5,485 nucleotides of DNA from Pelotomaculum sp. (GCA_003489345.1 DNIT01000157.1:1324-6808); one strand, 5' to 3'. Counted from the stretch's first letter, positions 1 through 5,298 are shown. Made by a program: numbers and translations. Notes: generated from the sequence alone by a model not told the origin.

Positions 1-242
1 CAGTTTTGCCGCCGCAAGTCCAAGCACGGGTGGCGGTGGAGGCCGGCAGCAGCCAGGGGTGGCACCGCTATACTGGGGCTGGCGGTGAAATTATCAGTAT
101 CGACCGTTTCGGGGTCTCAGCACCGGCCGACATACTCTTCGACAAATTCGGGTTCACCGTGGAAAATATAGTCGAGAAGACATTAAAGGCAGTGCGGAGA
201 CCTCTCATGCGTTCACTGAACGAAGATAAAACTTTGGAATAA
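1..242 (+). CDS. tkt: Transketolase, C-terminal end (partial, 5' truncated by window)
   Basis: This is the last part of a transketolase, the thiamine-diphosphate enzyme that moves two-carbon ketol units between sugar phosphates in the non-oxidative pentose phosphate pathway (cytoplasm). The gene enters from the left edge; the first complete codon is at position 3 and the TAA stop is at 240-242, so about 79 C-terminal residues are visible. The stretch reading ARVAVEAGSSQGWHRYTG, followed by the IDRFGVSAPAD and FGFTVENIV segments, matches the usual end of the transketolase C-terminal domain. The catalytic ThDP regions lie outside the window, so it cannot be told whether this is a full-length enzyme or the separate C-terminal subunit that some anaerobes have. 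A transaldolase gene lies downstream in the same direction, which supports the assignment. Confidence 0.9.
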   Translation, partial: VLPPQVQARVAVEAGSSQGWHRYTGAGGEIISIDRFGVSAPADILFDKFGFTVENIVEKTLKAVRRPLMRSLNEDKTLE

Positions 243-305
243 GATGTCGTTCTTTATAAATAATTGATATAGGTTATTAATTTTTTGGGGAGGGGAAAAG
301 AAGCT

Positions 306-668
306 ATGAAATTTCGTTCGGCAACATTAAAGGTGAAAAATTTGGAGGATTCTTTAAGATTTTATCAAGGAATAGTTGGGCTTGCAGTGGACAGAAGATA
401 TATGGATCGCCCGGGAGTGGAGATTGCATTTTTAGGGGATGGAGAAACGAAGATTGAACTTATATGCATGGAAGACTATAAGGACATTCAAATAGGGAAG
501 GATATCTCTTTGGGATTTGAAGTTGCATCTGTCGATGAAAAGATACAGTTTATTAAAGACCAAGGATTAAGCATTCATAGTGGGCCTTTTCAGGTCAATC
601 CGGAGTTGAAGTATTTCTATATGTTGGATCCGGATGGATTAAAAATTATGTTTGTAGAAACCATGTAA
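306..668 (+). CDS. VOC-superfamily (glyoxalase/dioxygenase fold) protein, 120 aa, metal ligands mostly missing
   Basis: A small single-domain protein of the vicinal oxygen chelate fold. The N-terminal strand and helix (TLKVKNLEDSLRFYQGIVGL, residues 7-26), the KIELI strand at 49-53 and the C-terminal DPDGLKIMFVE at 108-118 are typical of the family. The start is placed at ATG 306 because GGGGAGGGG at 287-295 lies 10 nt upstream; a TTG at 285 in the same frame lies before this site and is unlikely. In glyoxalase I-type members four residues (His/Glu) bind the metal; here only Glu51 is in a usual ligand position, while the first strand has Thr/Leu, the SLGFEV strand (69-73) lacks His, and the last strand has Met115 where Glu is common. 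It may therefore be a binding protein or an enzyme with a different site; the substrate is unknown. Codons are visibly more A/T-rich than in flanking genes, which hints at separate acquisition. Confidence 0.85.
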   Translation: MKFRSATLKVKNLEDSLRFYQGIVGLAVDRRYMDRPGVEIAFLGDGETKIELICMEDYKDIQIGKDISLGFEVASVDEKIQFIKDQGLSIHSGPFQVNPELKYFYMLDPDGLKIMFVETM

Positions 669-724
669 AGTTATGGTATAAGCTGATCGGGGCTGGATCA
701 TACCCGATGTAACGGAGGTGCGAA

Positions 725-1369
725 ATGAAGATATTTATTGATACCGCGAATATTGATGAGATCCGGGAGGTTGCGTCATGGGGAGTTTTGTCGGGCGTAA
801 CCACCAATCCCAGCCTGGTGGCGGAGTCAGGAAGAGACTTTAAGGAATTATTAGCTGAAATAGCTGGAATAGTGGACGGACCGATCAGTGCCGAAGTAAT
901 GGCTGATGACTGGGAGGGAATGGTTGAAGAAGCACGGGACCTGAAGAAGATCCACAAAAATATTACAATTAAGGTCCCTATGACTGAAGAGGGCCTAAAA
1001 GCATTGGGCCCTCTGGCAAAGGAAAACATTGCCACCAACATGACCTTGATTTTTTCGGTAAACCAGGCGCTGCTTGCCGCCCGGGCAGGCGCCACCTACG
1101 TGAGTCCGTTTTTGGGAAGAACAGACGACATCGGCGGGAGTGGAACCCAACTTGTAAAGGATATAGCGGATATTTTTAAGGCCCACGATATAAAGACTCA
1201 GATCATAGCAGCAAGCCCGAGGTATCCCAAGTACACGGTTGAATGCGCACTGGCAGGCGCTCATATTGCAACTATCCCTTATGCGGTGCTGAAGAAGATG
1301 GTAAAACACCCGCTCACCGACATTGGATTGCAAATGTTCAAGGACGACTGGAATTCTATGAATAAATGA
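725..1369 (+). CDS. tal: Transaldolase (short TalC/Fsa-type, 214 aa)
   Basis: A cytoplasmic class I aldolase-fold enzyme that transfers a dihydroxyacetone unit between sugar phosphates in the non-oxidative pentose phosphate pathway. At 214 residues it belongs to the short transaldolase / fructose-6-phosphate aldolase subfamily. Visible landmarks: Asp6 in KIFIDTANI, the TTNPS loop at 26-30, Glu57 in SAEVMA, the Schiff-base Lys83 in TIKVPMT, Asn105 and Thr107 in TNMTLIFS, the AGATYVSPFLGR stretch (121-132) and IIAASPR (160-166). Two positions separate transaldolases from fructose-6-phosphate aldolases: Glu57 (Gln in E. coli FsaA) and Phe129 (Tyr in FsaA). Both are in the transaldolase state here, so transaldolase activity is favoured. 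The start at ATG 725 follows GGAGG at 714-718 with a 6-nt spacer. The transketolase end upstream on the same strand fits a shared pathway; co-transcription with the VOC gene (56-nt gap) is likely but unproven. Confidence 0.93.
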   Translation: MKIFIDTANIDEIREVASWGVLSGVTTNPSLVAESGRDFKELLAEIAGIVDGPISAEVMADDWEGMVEEARDLKKIHKNITIKVPMTEEGLKALGPLAKENIATNMTLIFSVNQALLAARAGATYVSPFLGRTDDIGGSGTQLVKDIADIFKAHDIKTQIIAASPRYPKYTVECALAGAHIATIPYAVLKKMVKHPLTDIGLQMFKDDWNSMNK

Positions 1370-1441
1370 CAAAAATCCTTAACAAGCTATACAAATTTTG
1401 CAGAGGATGCCTTCTACTGGTAAAAGCAGGAGAAAAGCGAT

Positions 1442-1510
1442 ATGCAAACTAAAAAAGTTGCTATAAGCAGATATAATCATCGGAGACGTTGCTTTCCGGT
1501 ATTTTTTTAA
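1442..1510 (+). CDS. Possible 22-aa leader peptide or small protein upstream of the AOR operon
   Basis: An ATG at 1442 preceded by AGGAG at 1428-1432 (9-nt spacer) opens a 22-codon frame beginning MQTKKVAISRY, containing three consecutive arginines (residues 14-16) and ending with CFPVFF before TAA at 1508-1510. The ribosome binding site is as good as those of the sure genes. The 3' half of the frame coincides with a hairpin plus T-run (1479-1508), and a second hairpin (about 1444-1461, arms GCAAACT and AGTTGC with one bulged A) covers its start, which is the layout of a leader-peptide attenuator. It lies 72 nt after the transaldolase stop and over 85 nt before the polyferredoxin. No homologue is recognised. 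It may equally be a chance frame over a terminator. Confidence 0.3.
   Translation: MQTKKVAISRYNHRRRCFPVFF
1479..1508 (+). terminator. Intrinsic terminator or attenuator hairpin after the transaldolase gene
   Basis: The segment 1479-1486 (AUCGGAGA as RNA) can pair with 1493-1500 (UUUCCGGU), giving an 8-bp stem with two G-U wobbles around a six-base loop, followed by one A and then seven T residues (1502-1508). It would end the transketolase-VOC-transaldolase transcript and isolate it from the AOR operon, or act as an attenuator if transcription starts upstream of it. The bases AAGCA at 1465-1469 could instead pair with TGCTT at 1490-1494, a weak competing structure. The stem is moderate in strength. 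Confidence 0.55.
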
Positions 1511-1583
1511 TCAATGCAAGAAAAGGTGAGCTTAAGTAATATAGTGTTTATTATGAAGACAGAACATTGATTACCCTGGCAAT

Positions 1584-1588
1584 AGGAG
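1584..1588 (+). promoter_or_regulatory. Ribosome binding site pointing to an upstream, non-AUG start of the polyferredoxin
   Basis: AGGAG at 1584-1588 lies 9 nt before the in-frame codon ATC at 1598. It is a better Shine-Dalgarno sequence than the one before the first in-frame ATG at 1625, where only AAAGG (1612-1616) and AAAGAG (1619-1624) are present. The frame is open from just after the TAG at 1583-1585. The placement suggests translation really begins at about 1598. Confidence 0.45.
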
Positions 1589-1624
1589 TGTTGGAGCATC
1601 GCTAAAATTCTAAAGGTTAAAGAG

Positions 1625-2005
1625 ATGAGACGCTGCATCGGTTGTTTTTCCTGCATGACGTCCTGTGCGGTGGTGAACCGGCATAATCATTCCCTGGCCA
1701 AAAGCGCCATTAAAATTAAAACCGCAGGCGGTTTATCAGGCAGAATGGCAGCCTTTGTTTGTGCCGGCTGCACCGGGGTCAGGGCCTGTGCACAGGCCTG
1801 TCCCGCCGGCGCCCTTGCAGACAGGGAGGGCGGTGGAGTTACTTTACTGCCTGACAGATGTACCGGCTGCCGGAAATGCGTTGCCGCCTGTGTTTTAGGT
1901 GCGGTTCATTTCGACAGTACCACCAATCAGCCGATTATCTGCAAGCACTGTGGTGTTTGCCTGCAGTTTTGCACGCATGGATGCCTGGAAATGGAGGAAG
2001 CGTAA
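1625..2005 (+). CDS. Polyferredoxin (four [4Fe-4S] motifs), electron-transfer partner of the AOR-like enzyme
   Basis: A cytoplasmic iron-sulfur protein of the four-cluster ferredoxin type (related to HycB/DmsB-like subunits). Numbered from ATG 1625 it has 126 residues and 17 cysteines, arranged as C4-C7-C10-C14, C46-C49-C55-C59, C79-C82-C85-C89 and C106-C109-C112-C116, plus C120. The first, third and fourth sets are CxxCxxCxxxC; the second is looser, with five residues between its second and third Cys. In this fold the fourth Cys of one motif usually joins the cluster of its partner motif. There is no signal peptide or membrane segment. The stop codon overlaps the AOR start (TAATG at 2003-2007), so the two are translationally coupled, and the role is presumably to carry electrons to or from the AOR-like subunit. 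The frame remains open upstream, and residues before the ATG (IAKILKVKE, from 1598) resemble the normal N-terminus of such proteins, so the true start may be 1598, giving 135 residues. Confidence 0.9.
   Translation: MRRCIGCFSCMTSCAVVNRHNHSLAKSAIKIKTAGGLSGRMAAFVCAGCTGVRACAQACPAGALADREGGGVTLLPDRCTGCRKCVAACVLGAVHFDSTTNQPIICKHCGVCLQFCTHGCLEMEEA
1993..1997 (+). promoter_or_regulatory. Ribosome binding site that fixes the AOR-like start
   Basis: GGAGG at 1993-1997, inside the last codons of the polyferredoxin gene, lies 7 nt before ATG 2005. The AOR reading frame is open further upstream (to an ATG at 1858), but that part lies over the cysteine-rich polyferredoxin codons and gives no family-like residues, whereas the sequence from 2005 starts as AOR-family proteins do. 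Confidence 0.8.
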
Positions 2006-3774
2006 TGCTGTATGAAAACACGATAACGGTCCTCTATGTGGATCTGTCCTCCGGAACAACATGCGTTGAAAAGCGGGCAGATTTAATTGATTATTTCGGT
2101 GGAGTGGGTGTGGCCACCAGGCTTTTAGAGGAAAACATGAAACCTGAGTTGGAGCCCTTGGATGAACAGCAACCGGCTGTGTTTGCCATCGGAGCGCTCT
2201 CCTCCGTCTATCCGGCGATTACCAAGACCGCAGCGATGTTTATTTCACCCTTGACCGGCGAACTGGGGGAGAGTTATGCGGGGGGCCGGCTGACTCTGGC
2301 GCTGTTTATGGCGGGTTATGATGCCGTTGTCCTCACCGGCAGGTACCGCCATCCTTGTTACTTATCGATTACCGAGCAAGGAGTTGCATATCGGGACGCC
2401 AGACCTTTGTGGGGCATGCGCTCAGAAGAGGTGTGGCAGGTGGTTCACGATACTGAACCGCCTGCAAGTAATAGGAGCATTATGCGGATTGGGCCGGCGG
2501 GCGAAAACAGAGTCGCCTATGCCAGCGTTAACGTTGATAACTACCGCCATTTCGGCAGACTCGGTTTGGGGGCGGTCCTGGGCAGTAAGAACGTTAAAGC
2601 GATTACGGTTGCCGGTGACAGGGATATTCCGATTCCTGCCGCCAATTTGGAGGAATACTTCAGGGTGTACCGCTCCATATTCGAGAAGGTAACCGGCACG
2701 GATCTGATGAAGAAGTATCGAGGACTGGGTACGGCGGCATATGTACTTCCTCTCGATGCTATGGGCGCGTTCCCCACCAAAAACCTGGCCTCGGGGCGTT
2801 TTGAGAGCGCGGAGGCAATCAGCGCCGAAGCTTTTGCCGAAAAGAATCTGGTACGCAAGATGGCTTGTGCCGGCTGCCCCGTTGACTGCATCCACGTCGG
2901 GCAATTCAGACGGGAATTCAAAAAAGAGGGATATGAATATGAAGCAGTTCATACCAATTATGATTATGAGCTGGTCTTCGCGCTGGGTTCCTATCTTGGC
3001 CTCAAAACCACAGATGAAATCCTCATGCTGACCGATGCGGTTGAGGAAACCGGCATGGACGCCATGTCCAGTGGCGTGGCCCTGGGGTGGGCCACCGAGG
3101 CTTTCCAAAAAGGGCTGCTATCCACCGGGGAAACCCTGGTTCCTTTGGTGTTCGGGGGCACGGAAAATTATGTTAAAGCCGTCTGGTATATTGCCGGGGC
3201 GGCAAATGAATTTTACCGTATGTTGGGCCGCGGCTGTTATCACGCGGCACAAGTTTATGGCGGACAGGACTTTGCCATGACCATGGCCAAAAACGAAATG
3301 TCCGGGTATCATACCGGATATGGCATTTTGGTGGGCAGTGTGGTGGGTGCAAGGCATTCCCATTTGTGTAACGGCGGTTATGAGCTGGACCGGGACCATC
3401 AGCAGCTTACCAGCCGGGAGATGGTTGAGGGATTGTTAAAAGAAGAAAAGGAGCGCTGCATGATCAACTCCATGATCATCTGCTTATTTTCCAGGAGAGT
3501 CTATGACCGGCCTACGATCATTGCCGCAGGCCGGGCGGTAGGCTTTGATCTGGACGACGCGTTTTTGACGCGAATTGGCCAAAGGATCTTCCAAACGAAA
3601 ATGAGGATCCGGGATAAACTGGGTTTCGATCTCAAGCAGGTTCAATTGCCCAGGCGCTTCTTTGAAACGCCGGGTCTTCATGGTGTGCTGAAGGAAAAGG
3701 TGGCAAAAGAAATGATCGATCTTTATGCTGCTCTGGTGGCGGCAGAAATGAAAGGCGCCGGGAGTGCCGGATGA
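2005..3774 (+). CDS. Aldehyde:ferredoxin oxidoreductase (AOR) family protein, tungsten/molybdenum bis-pterin enzyme, 589 aa
   Basis: A cytoplasmic member of the AOR family, enzymes that bind a W or Mo bis-pyranopterin and one [4Fe-4S] cluster and usually interconvert aldehydes and carboxylates with ferredoxin. Domain 1 (about 1-205) shows YFGGVGVATRLL (30-41), ISPLTGELGESYAGGRL (80-96), MAGYDAVVLTGR (102-113) and the pterin-binding GRLGLGAVLGSKNVKAI (184-200). Domains 2/3 carry the cluster ligands C288, C291, C295 (CAGCPVDC) and a distant C493. A pterin motif of the DxxGxD kind appears as EETGMD at 347-352, and RHSHL at 450-454 probably supplies the active-site His (H453). Length is normal (about 600). 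Oddities: the GGRG motif near the N-terminus reads GGVG, and the usual DxxGLC around the fourth Cys reads NSMIIC (488-493), so it is a divergent subgroup and the substrate is open; benzoyl-CoA reductase BamB is also a member of this family. It overlaps the polyferredoxin upstream (TAATG) and a micro-ORF downstream (ATGA). Confidence 0.9.
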   Translation: MLYENTITVLYVDLSSGTTCVEKRADLIDYFGGVGVATRLLEENMKPELEPLDEQQPAVFAIGALSSVYPAITKTAAMFISPLTGELGESYAGGRLTLALFMAGYDAVVLTGRYRHPCYLSITEQGVAYRDARPLWGMRSEEVWQVVHDTEPPASNRSIMRIGPAGENRVAYASVNVDNYRHFGRLGLGAVLGSKNVKAITVAGDRDIPIPAANLEEYFRVYRSIFEKVTGTDLMKKYRGLGTAAYVLPLDAMGAFPTKNLASGRFESAEAISAEAFAEKNLVRKMACAGCPVDCIHVGQFRREFKKEGYEYEAVHTNYDYELVFALGSYLGLKTTDEILMLTDAVEETGMDAMSSGVALGWATEAFQKGLLSTGETLVPLVFGGTENYVKAVWYIAGAANEFYRMLGRGCYHAAQVYGGQDFAMTMAKNEMSGYHTGYGILVGSVVGARHSHLCNGGYELDRDHQQLTSREMVEGLLKEEKERCMINSMIICLFSRRVYDRPTIIAAGRAVGFDLDDAFLTRIGQRIFQTKMRIRDKLGFDLKQVQLPRRFFETPGLHGVLKEKVAKEMIDLYAALVAAEMKGAGSAG

Positions 3775-3860
3775 AAGGTTTTGGATTATTTCAGGCCGGA
3801 GACCGGGACCGGCCGCTTGCGGAATGGTTGAAGCTTGAGTGTATTGCAAAGATCCCATAA
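3771..3860 (+). CDS. Possible 29-aa micro-ORF translationally coupled to the AOR gene
   Basis: The AOR stop TGA (3772-3774) overlaps an ATG at 3771 in the classic ATGA arrangement, and GGAG at 3761-3764 lies 6 nt upstream. The frame runs 29 codons to TAA at 3858-3860, fills nearly all the gap between the AOR-like gene and DUF2284, and stops 21 nt before the latter. The product starts MKGFGLFQAGDRDRP and contains one Trp (residue 19) and one Cys (residue 24); it has no recognisable domain, signal or membrane helix. It may be a small subunit, a remnant of a larger gene lost from the operon, or simply a coupling frame. Evidence is positional only. Confidence 0.4.
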   Translation: MKGFGLFQAGDRDRPLAEWLKLECIAKIP

Positions 3861-3881
3861 AAGCATGGGGAGGAATCGATT

Positions 3882-4406
3882 ATGGACCACGATTTAACGC
3901 GGTTCCTGGAATTAGCCAAAAGTCTTGGTGCTTATAAAGCAAAATATATTGATCCGACCACCATCAAAACAGCAGCCTGGGTAAGGATGAAGTGCATGTA
4001 TGGCTGCAGTTCCAGAAGGGGGCACTGCTGTCCTCCCAACACCCCGACCTCCAAGGAAGCCCGGGAAATAATTGACTGTTATCAAAAGGCTATGCTGATC
4101 CATTGCCTCCAGGATGACCGCCCCGCCAAAATCGTTTTGCAGCTGGAAAGGGAGTTGTTTTTATCCGGTTACTATAAAGTTATTGGGCTGGGTAACGGAG
4201 TGTGTGAGTTGTGCCGGCCCTATTACAAGGAAAAATGTGCCTATCCCACAGGTGAGAAATGTGCCCGGCCCGCAGAGGCCAGGCCGTCCATGGAAGCCTG
4301 CGGGATAGATGTGTTTGCAACGGTCAGGGCCAATGGTTTTCCCATTGAGGTTTTGCCGGACAAAGAAAGCAAGGGGAACTATTACGGTTTATTATTGATT
4401 GAGTAG
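3882..4406 (+). CDS. DUF2284 predicted metal-binding protein, 174 aa, cysteine-rich
   Basis: A small cytoplasmic protein of the DUF2284 family, whose function is not established. Eleven cysteines are present. The N-terminal cluster motif is RMKCMYGC then HCCPPNTPT, with C38, C42, C49 and C50 (the CPP following the last Cys is a family hallmark). The C-terminal half has C108, C111, C119, C127 and C140 within VCELC, KCAYP, KCARP and the RPSMEACGIDV signature (134-144). C66 and C75 lie between the two groups. This is consistent with one or two Fe-S clusters. The start at ATG 3882 follows GGGGAGG at 3867-3873 with an 8-nt spacer. Being last in an operon with a polyferredoxin and an AOR-like enzyme, it is inferred to serve as an extra electron carrier or to help assemble the metal cofactor; the sequence does not decide between these. 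Confidence 0.88.
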   Translation: MDHDLTRFLELAKSLGAYKAKYIDPTTIKTAAWVRMKCMYGCSSRRGHCCPPNTPTSKEAREIIDCYQKAMLIHCLQDDRPAKIVLQLERELFLSGYYKVIGLGNGVCELCRPYYKEKCAYPTGEKCARPAEARPSMEACGIDVFATVRANGFPIEVLPDKESKGNYYGLLLIE

Positions 4407-4438
4407 CAATACAGTTACAATTATTGAACGATCGCCGA

Positions 4439-4915
4439 TCACATAATTACGCCGCATGCCAGGCGCTTGCCCGAAGCGCCCGCCGGCTGCGTCCGGTAAT
4501 CGTCCGGGTTTTGGTGGATAATCACAGCCTTCCCGATTACCTGTGCGACACGAAACTTATTTGTAAAGAAATTCATTACGGCCCGCCCGTTATTTGAAAA
4601 AAGCACGGGAAAATCACCGGCGTGGTTGCCGTGCGGTTGGTTGTATGGGTTCCAGTGTCCACCGGCTGCTTGAAACGGGTTCCCGGGATCGCCGACTTCA
4701 CAGTTGCCGAATTCGTGGATATGGAAGCCATGGGGCCCGATAGGTGGGTTGCCGCCCTGCGCGGGTTGATAAGGCGGCAGCCCGGCCACGTCGACATAAA
4801 CCCAGGCGCCGCCCGGAACGTCAAAAAAGTATACGACTCCGGTTATCTGCGGCGCCAACGGTCCGCCGCGTATGATAGCCCCGGCCGTCCCATAGGCTGG
4901 TTTGGTGGTATTCAT
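4439..4915 (-). CDS. sodC: Cu,Zn superoxide dismutase, 158 aa, without signal peptide
   Basis: This enzyme converts superoxide to hydrogen peroxide and oxygen at a copper-zinc site. All active-site residues are visible: copper ligands H65 and H67 in GFHIHEFG, H134 in VIIHQNPDDY, the bridging H87 in GGHWNP, zinc ligands H95, H98 and D101 in PHGNHAGDF, the C72-C154 disulfide pair, and R151 in the GKRLACGVI end. The zinc loop between H95 and H98 is very short compared with eukaryotic enzymes (eight residues apart in bovine SOD1). The first residues (MNTTKPAYGTAG) enter the first beta strand directly with no signal peptide or lipobox, so it appears cytoplasmic, unlike most bacterial SodC proteins. 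The start at 4915 is preceded on its own strand by AAAGGGGAA (4926-4934). It is convergent with the DUF2284 gene, 32 nt away, and has no apparent operon partner. Confidence 0.93.
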   Translation of the reverse strand: MNTTKPAYGTAGAIIRGGPLAPQITGVVYFFDVPGGAWVYVDVAGLPPYQPAQGGNPPIGPHGFHIHEFGNCEVGDPGNPFQAAGGHWNPYNQPHGNHAGDFPVLFSNNGRAVMNFFTNKFRVAQVIGKAVIIHQNPDDYRTQPAGASGKRLACGVIM

Positions 4916-5124
4916 TTTGGAATTATTCCCCTTTACAAAGATCTCTTTTTATGCTATGAAAAAATGTGAAAATATGAGACCAACTGAAGTAGTCCCTCTA
5001 AAAAAATTACCCGGGCATAAGGCTGCAGTTCAATAGAAAAACGGACTGAACCATCCCAAACCAAAGCGCTATTGCATTCAAAAGACTTTGACAACCATAA
5101 AAATATAGAGGAGATGAGAACGTA
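4916..5124. other. Spacer between divergent sodC and the downstream leader; no gene seen
   Basis: This AT-rich stretch separates the - strand sodC from the + strand leader and must contain the sodC promoter, but no convincing -35/-10 pair could be read on that strand. On the + strand TTGACA occurs at 5088-5093, but no -10 box lies 16-18 nt downstream. A 26-codon frame at 4956-5036 has no ribosome binding site. AGAGGAG at 5107-5113 belongs to the ORF that follows. Confidence 0.5.
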
Positions 5125-5298
5125 ATGGACGATAACCCTGGAGACATACGAAGCAGCGAGACGCTCCCGGGCAGATCATTAAAAACGAATCTTGGAGCGA
5201 GAATCGCTTTTATTACAGAAGGCCTTAACAATTCGAAAAAGGGATTGTTATGCCTTCTTTGGTTTTTAAATGAACAGGCTCGTATTATTTTTGCTTAA
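5125..5298 (+). CDS. Doubtful 57-aa ORF overlapping a structured leader
   Basis: ATG 5125 is preceded by AGAGGAG at 5107-5113 with a long 11-nt spacer, and the frame runs 57 codons to TAA at 5296-5298. The product begins MDDNPGDIRSSETLPG, has a short hydrophobic stretch (GLLCLLWFL, 40-48) and resembles nothing known to me. The frame is crossed by several inverted repeats and by a strong terminator-like hairpin (5217-5267), which is unusual for a real gene and suggests that the region acts mainly as RNA. It could be a leader peptide for the CNNM-type gene downstream. Confidence 0.2.
   Translation: MDDNPGDIRSSETLPGRSLKTNLGARIAFITEGLNNSKKGLLCLLWFLNEQARIIFA
5136..5208 (+). promoter_or_regulatory. 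Putative structured leader RNA with mutually exclusive stems upstream of the CNNM-type gene
   Basis: CCCTGGAG (5136-5143) can pair with CTCCCGGG (5164-5171) with a single mismatch. Within it AGCG (5155-5158) can pair with CGCT (5162-5165). CGCTCC (5162-5167) is also a perfect complement of GGAGCG (5194-5199), while AGCGA (5196-5200) can fold locally on TCGCT (5204-5208) around a three-base loop. These pairings exclude each other, and a terminator-like hairpin follows at 5217, so the layout resembles a switch acting on the downstream gene. It does not match the M-box, yybP-ykoY or GEMM consensus as I remember them. Structure by eye only. Confidence 0.35.
5217..5267 (+). terminator. Strong intrinsic terminator-like hairpin upstream of the CNNM-type gene
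   Basis: AGAAGGC (5217-5223) pairs with GCCTTCT (5252-5258), and TAACAAT (5226-5232) with ATTGTTA (5244-5250), giving 14 base pairs interrupted by a 2x1 internal loop, an 11-base loop, and a tail reading TTTGGTTTTT (5258-5267). It could end a transcript from the leader or act as its expression platform; the gene begins 111 nt further on. Confidence 0.7.

Noticed and set aside
285..305. TTG at 285 as start of the VOC gene
   Set aside because: It precedes the GGGGAGGGG ribosome binding site, which would then be inside the coding region; ATG 306 is well placed.
1526..1554. Candidate AOR-operon promoter with GTGAGC and TATTAT 17 nt apart
   Set aside because: The -10 box is fair (5 of 6) but the -35 box matches at only 3 of 6 positions; in AT-rich spacer this is easily chance.
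1858..2004. Upstream extension of the AOR frame to an ATG at 1858
   Set aside because: It lies entirely over the cysteine-motif codons of the polyferredoxin, encodes nothing AOR-like, and the GGAGG at 1993-1997 clearly serves ATG 2005.
2422..3108. Long - strand open frame (228 codons) inside the AOR-like gene
   Set aside because: Antisense shadow of a well-supported coding frame; its translation has no family-like pattern.
4622..4969. + strand open frame (115 codons) over sodC
   Set aside because: Antisense to a gene with all Cu,Zn SOD ligands; no ribosome binding site of note.
4956..5036. 26-codon + strand frame beginning MKKCENMRP
   Set aside because: No Shine-Dalgarno sequence upstream and no supporting context.
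5088..5109. Perfect TTGACA (5088-5093) with TATAGA (5104-5109) as a promoter
   Set aside because: The spacer is only 10 nt, far from the 16-18 nt needed, and no better -10 box is found at the right distance.
5007..5231. - strand open frame (74 codons) in the spacer and leader region
   Set aside because: No convincing ribosome binding site, no recognisable protein features, and it overlaps the inverted repeats of the leader.
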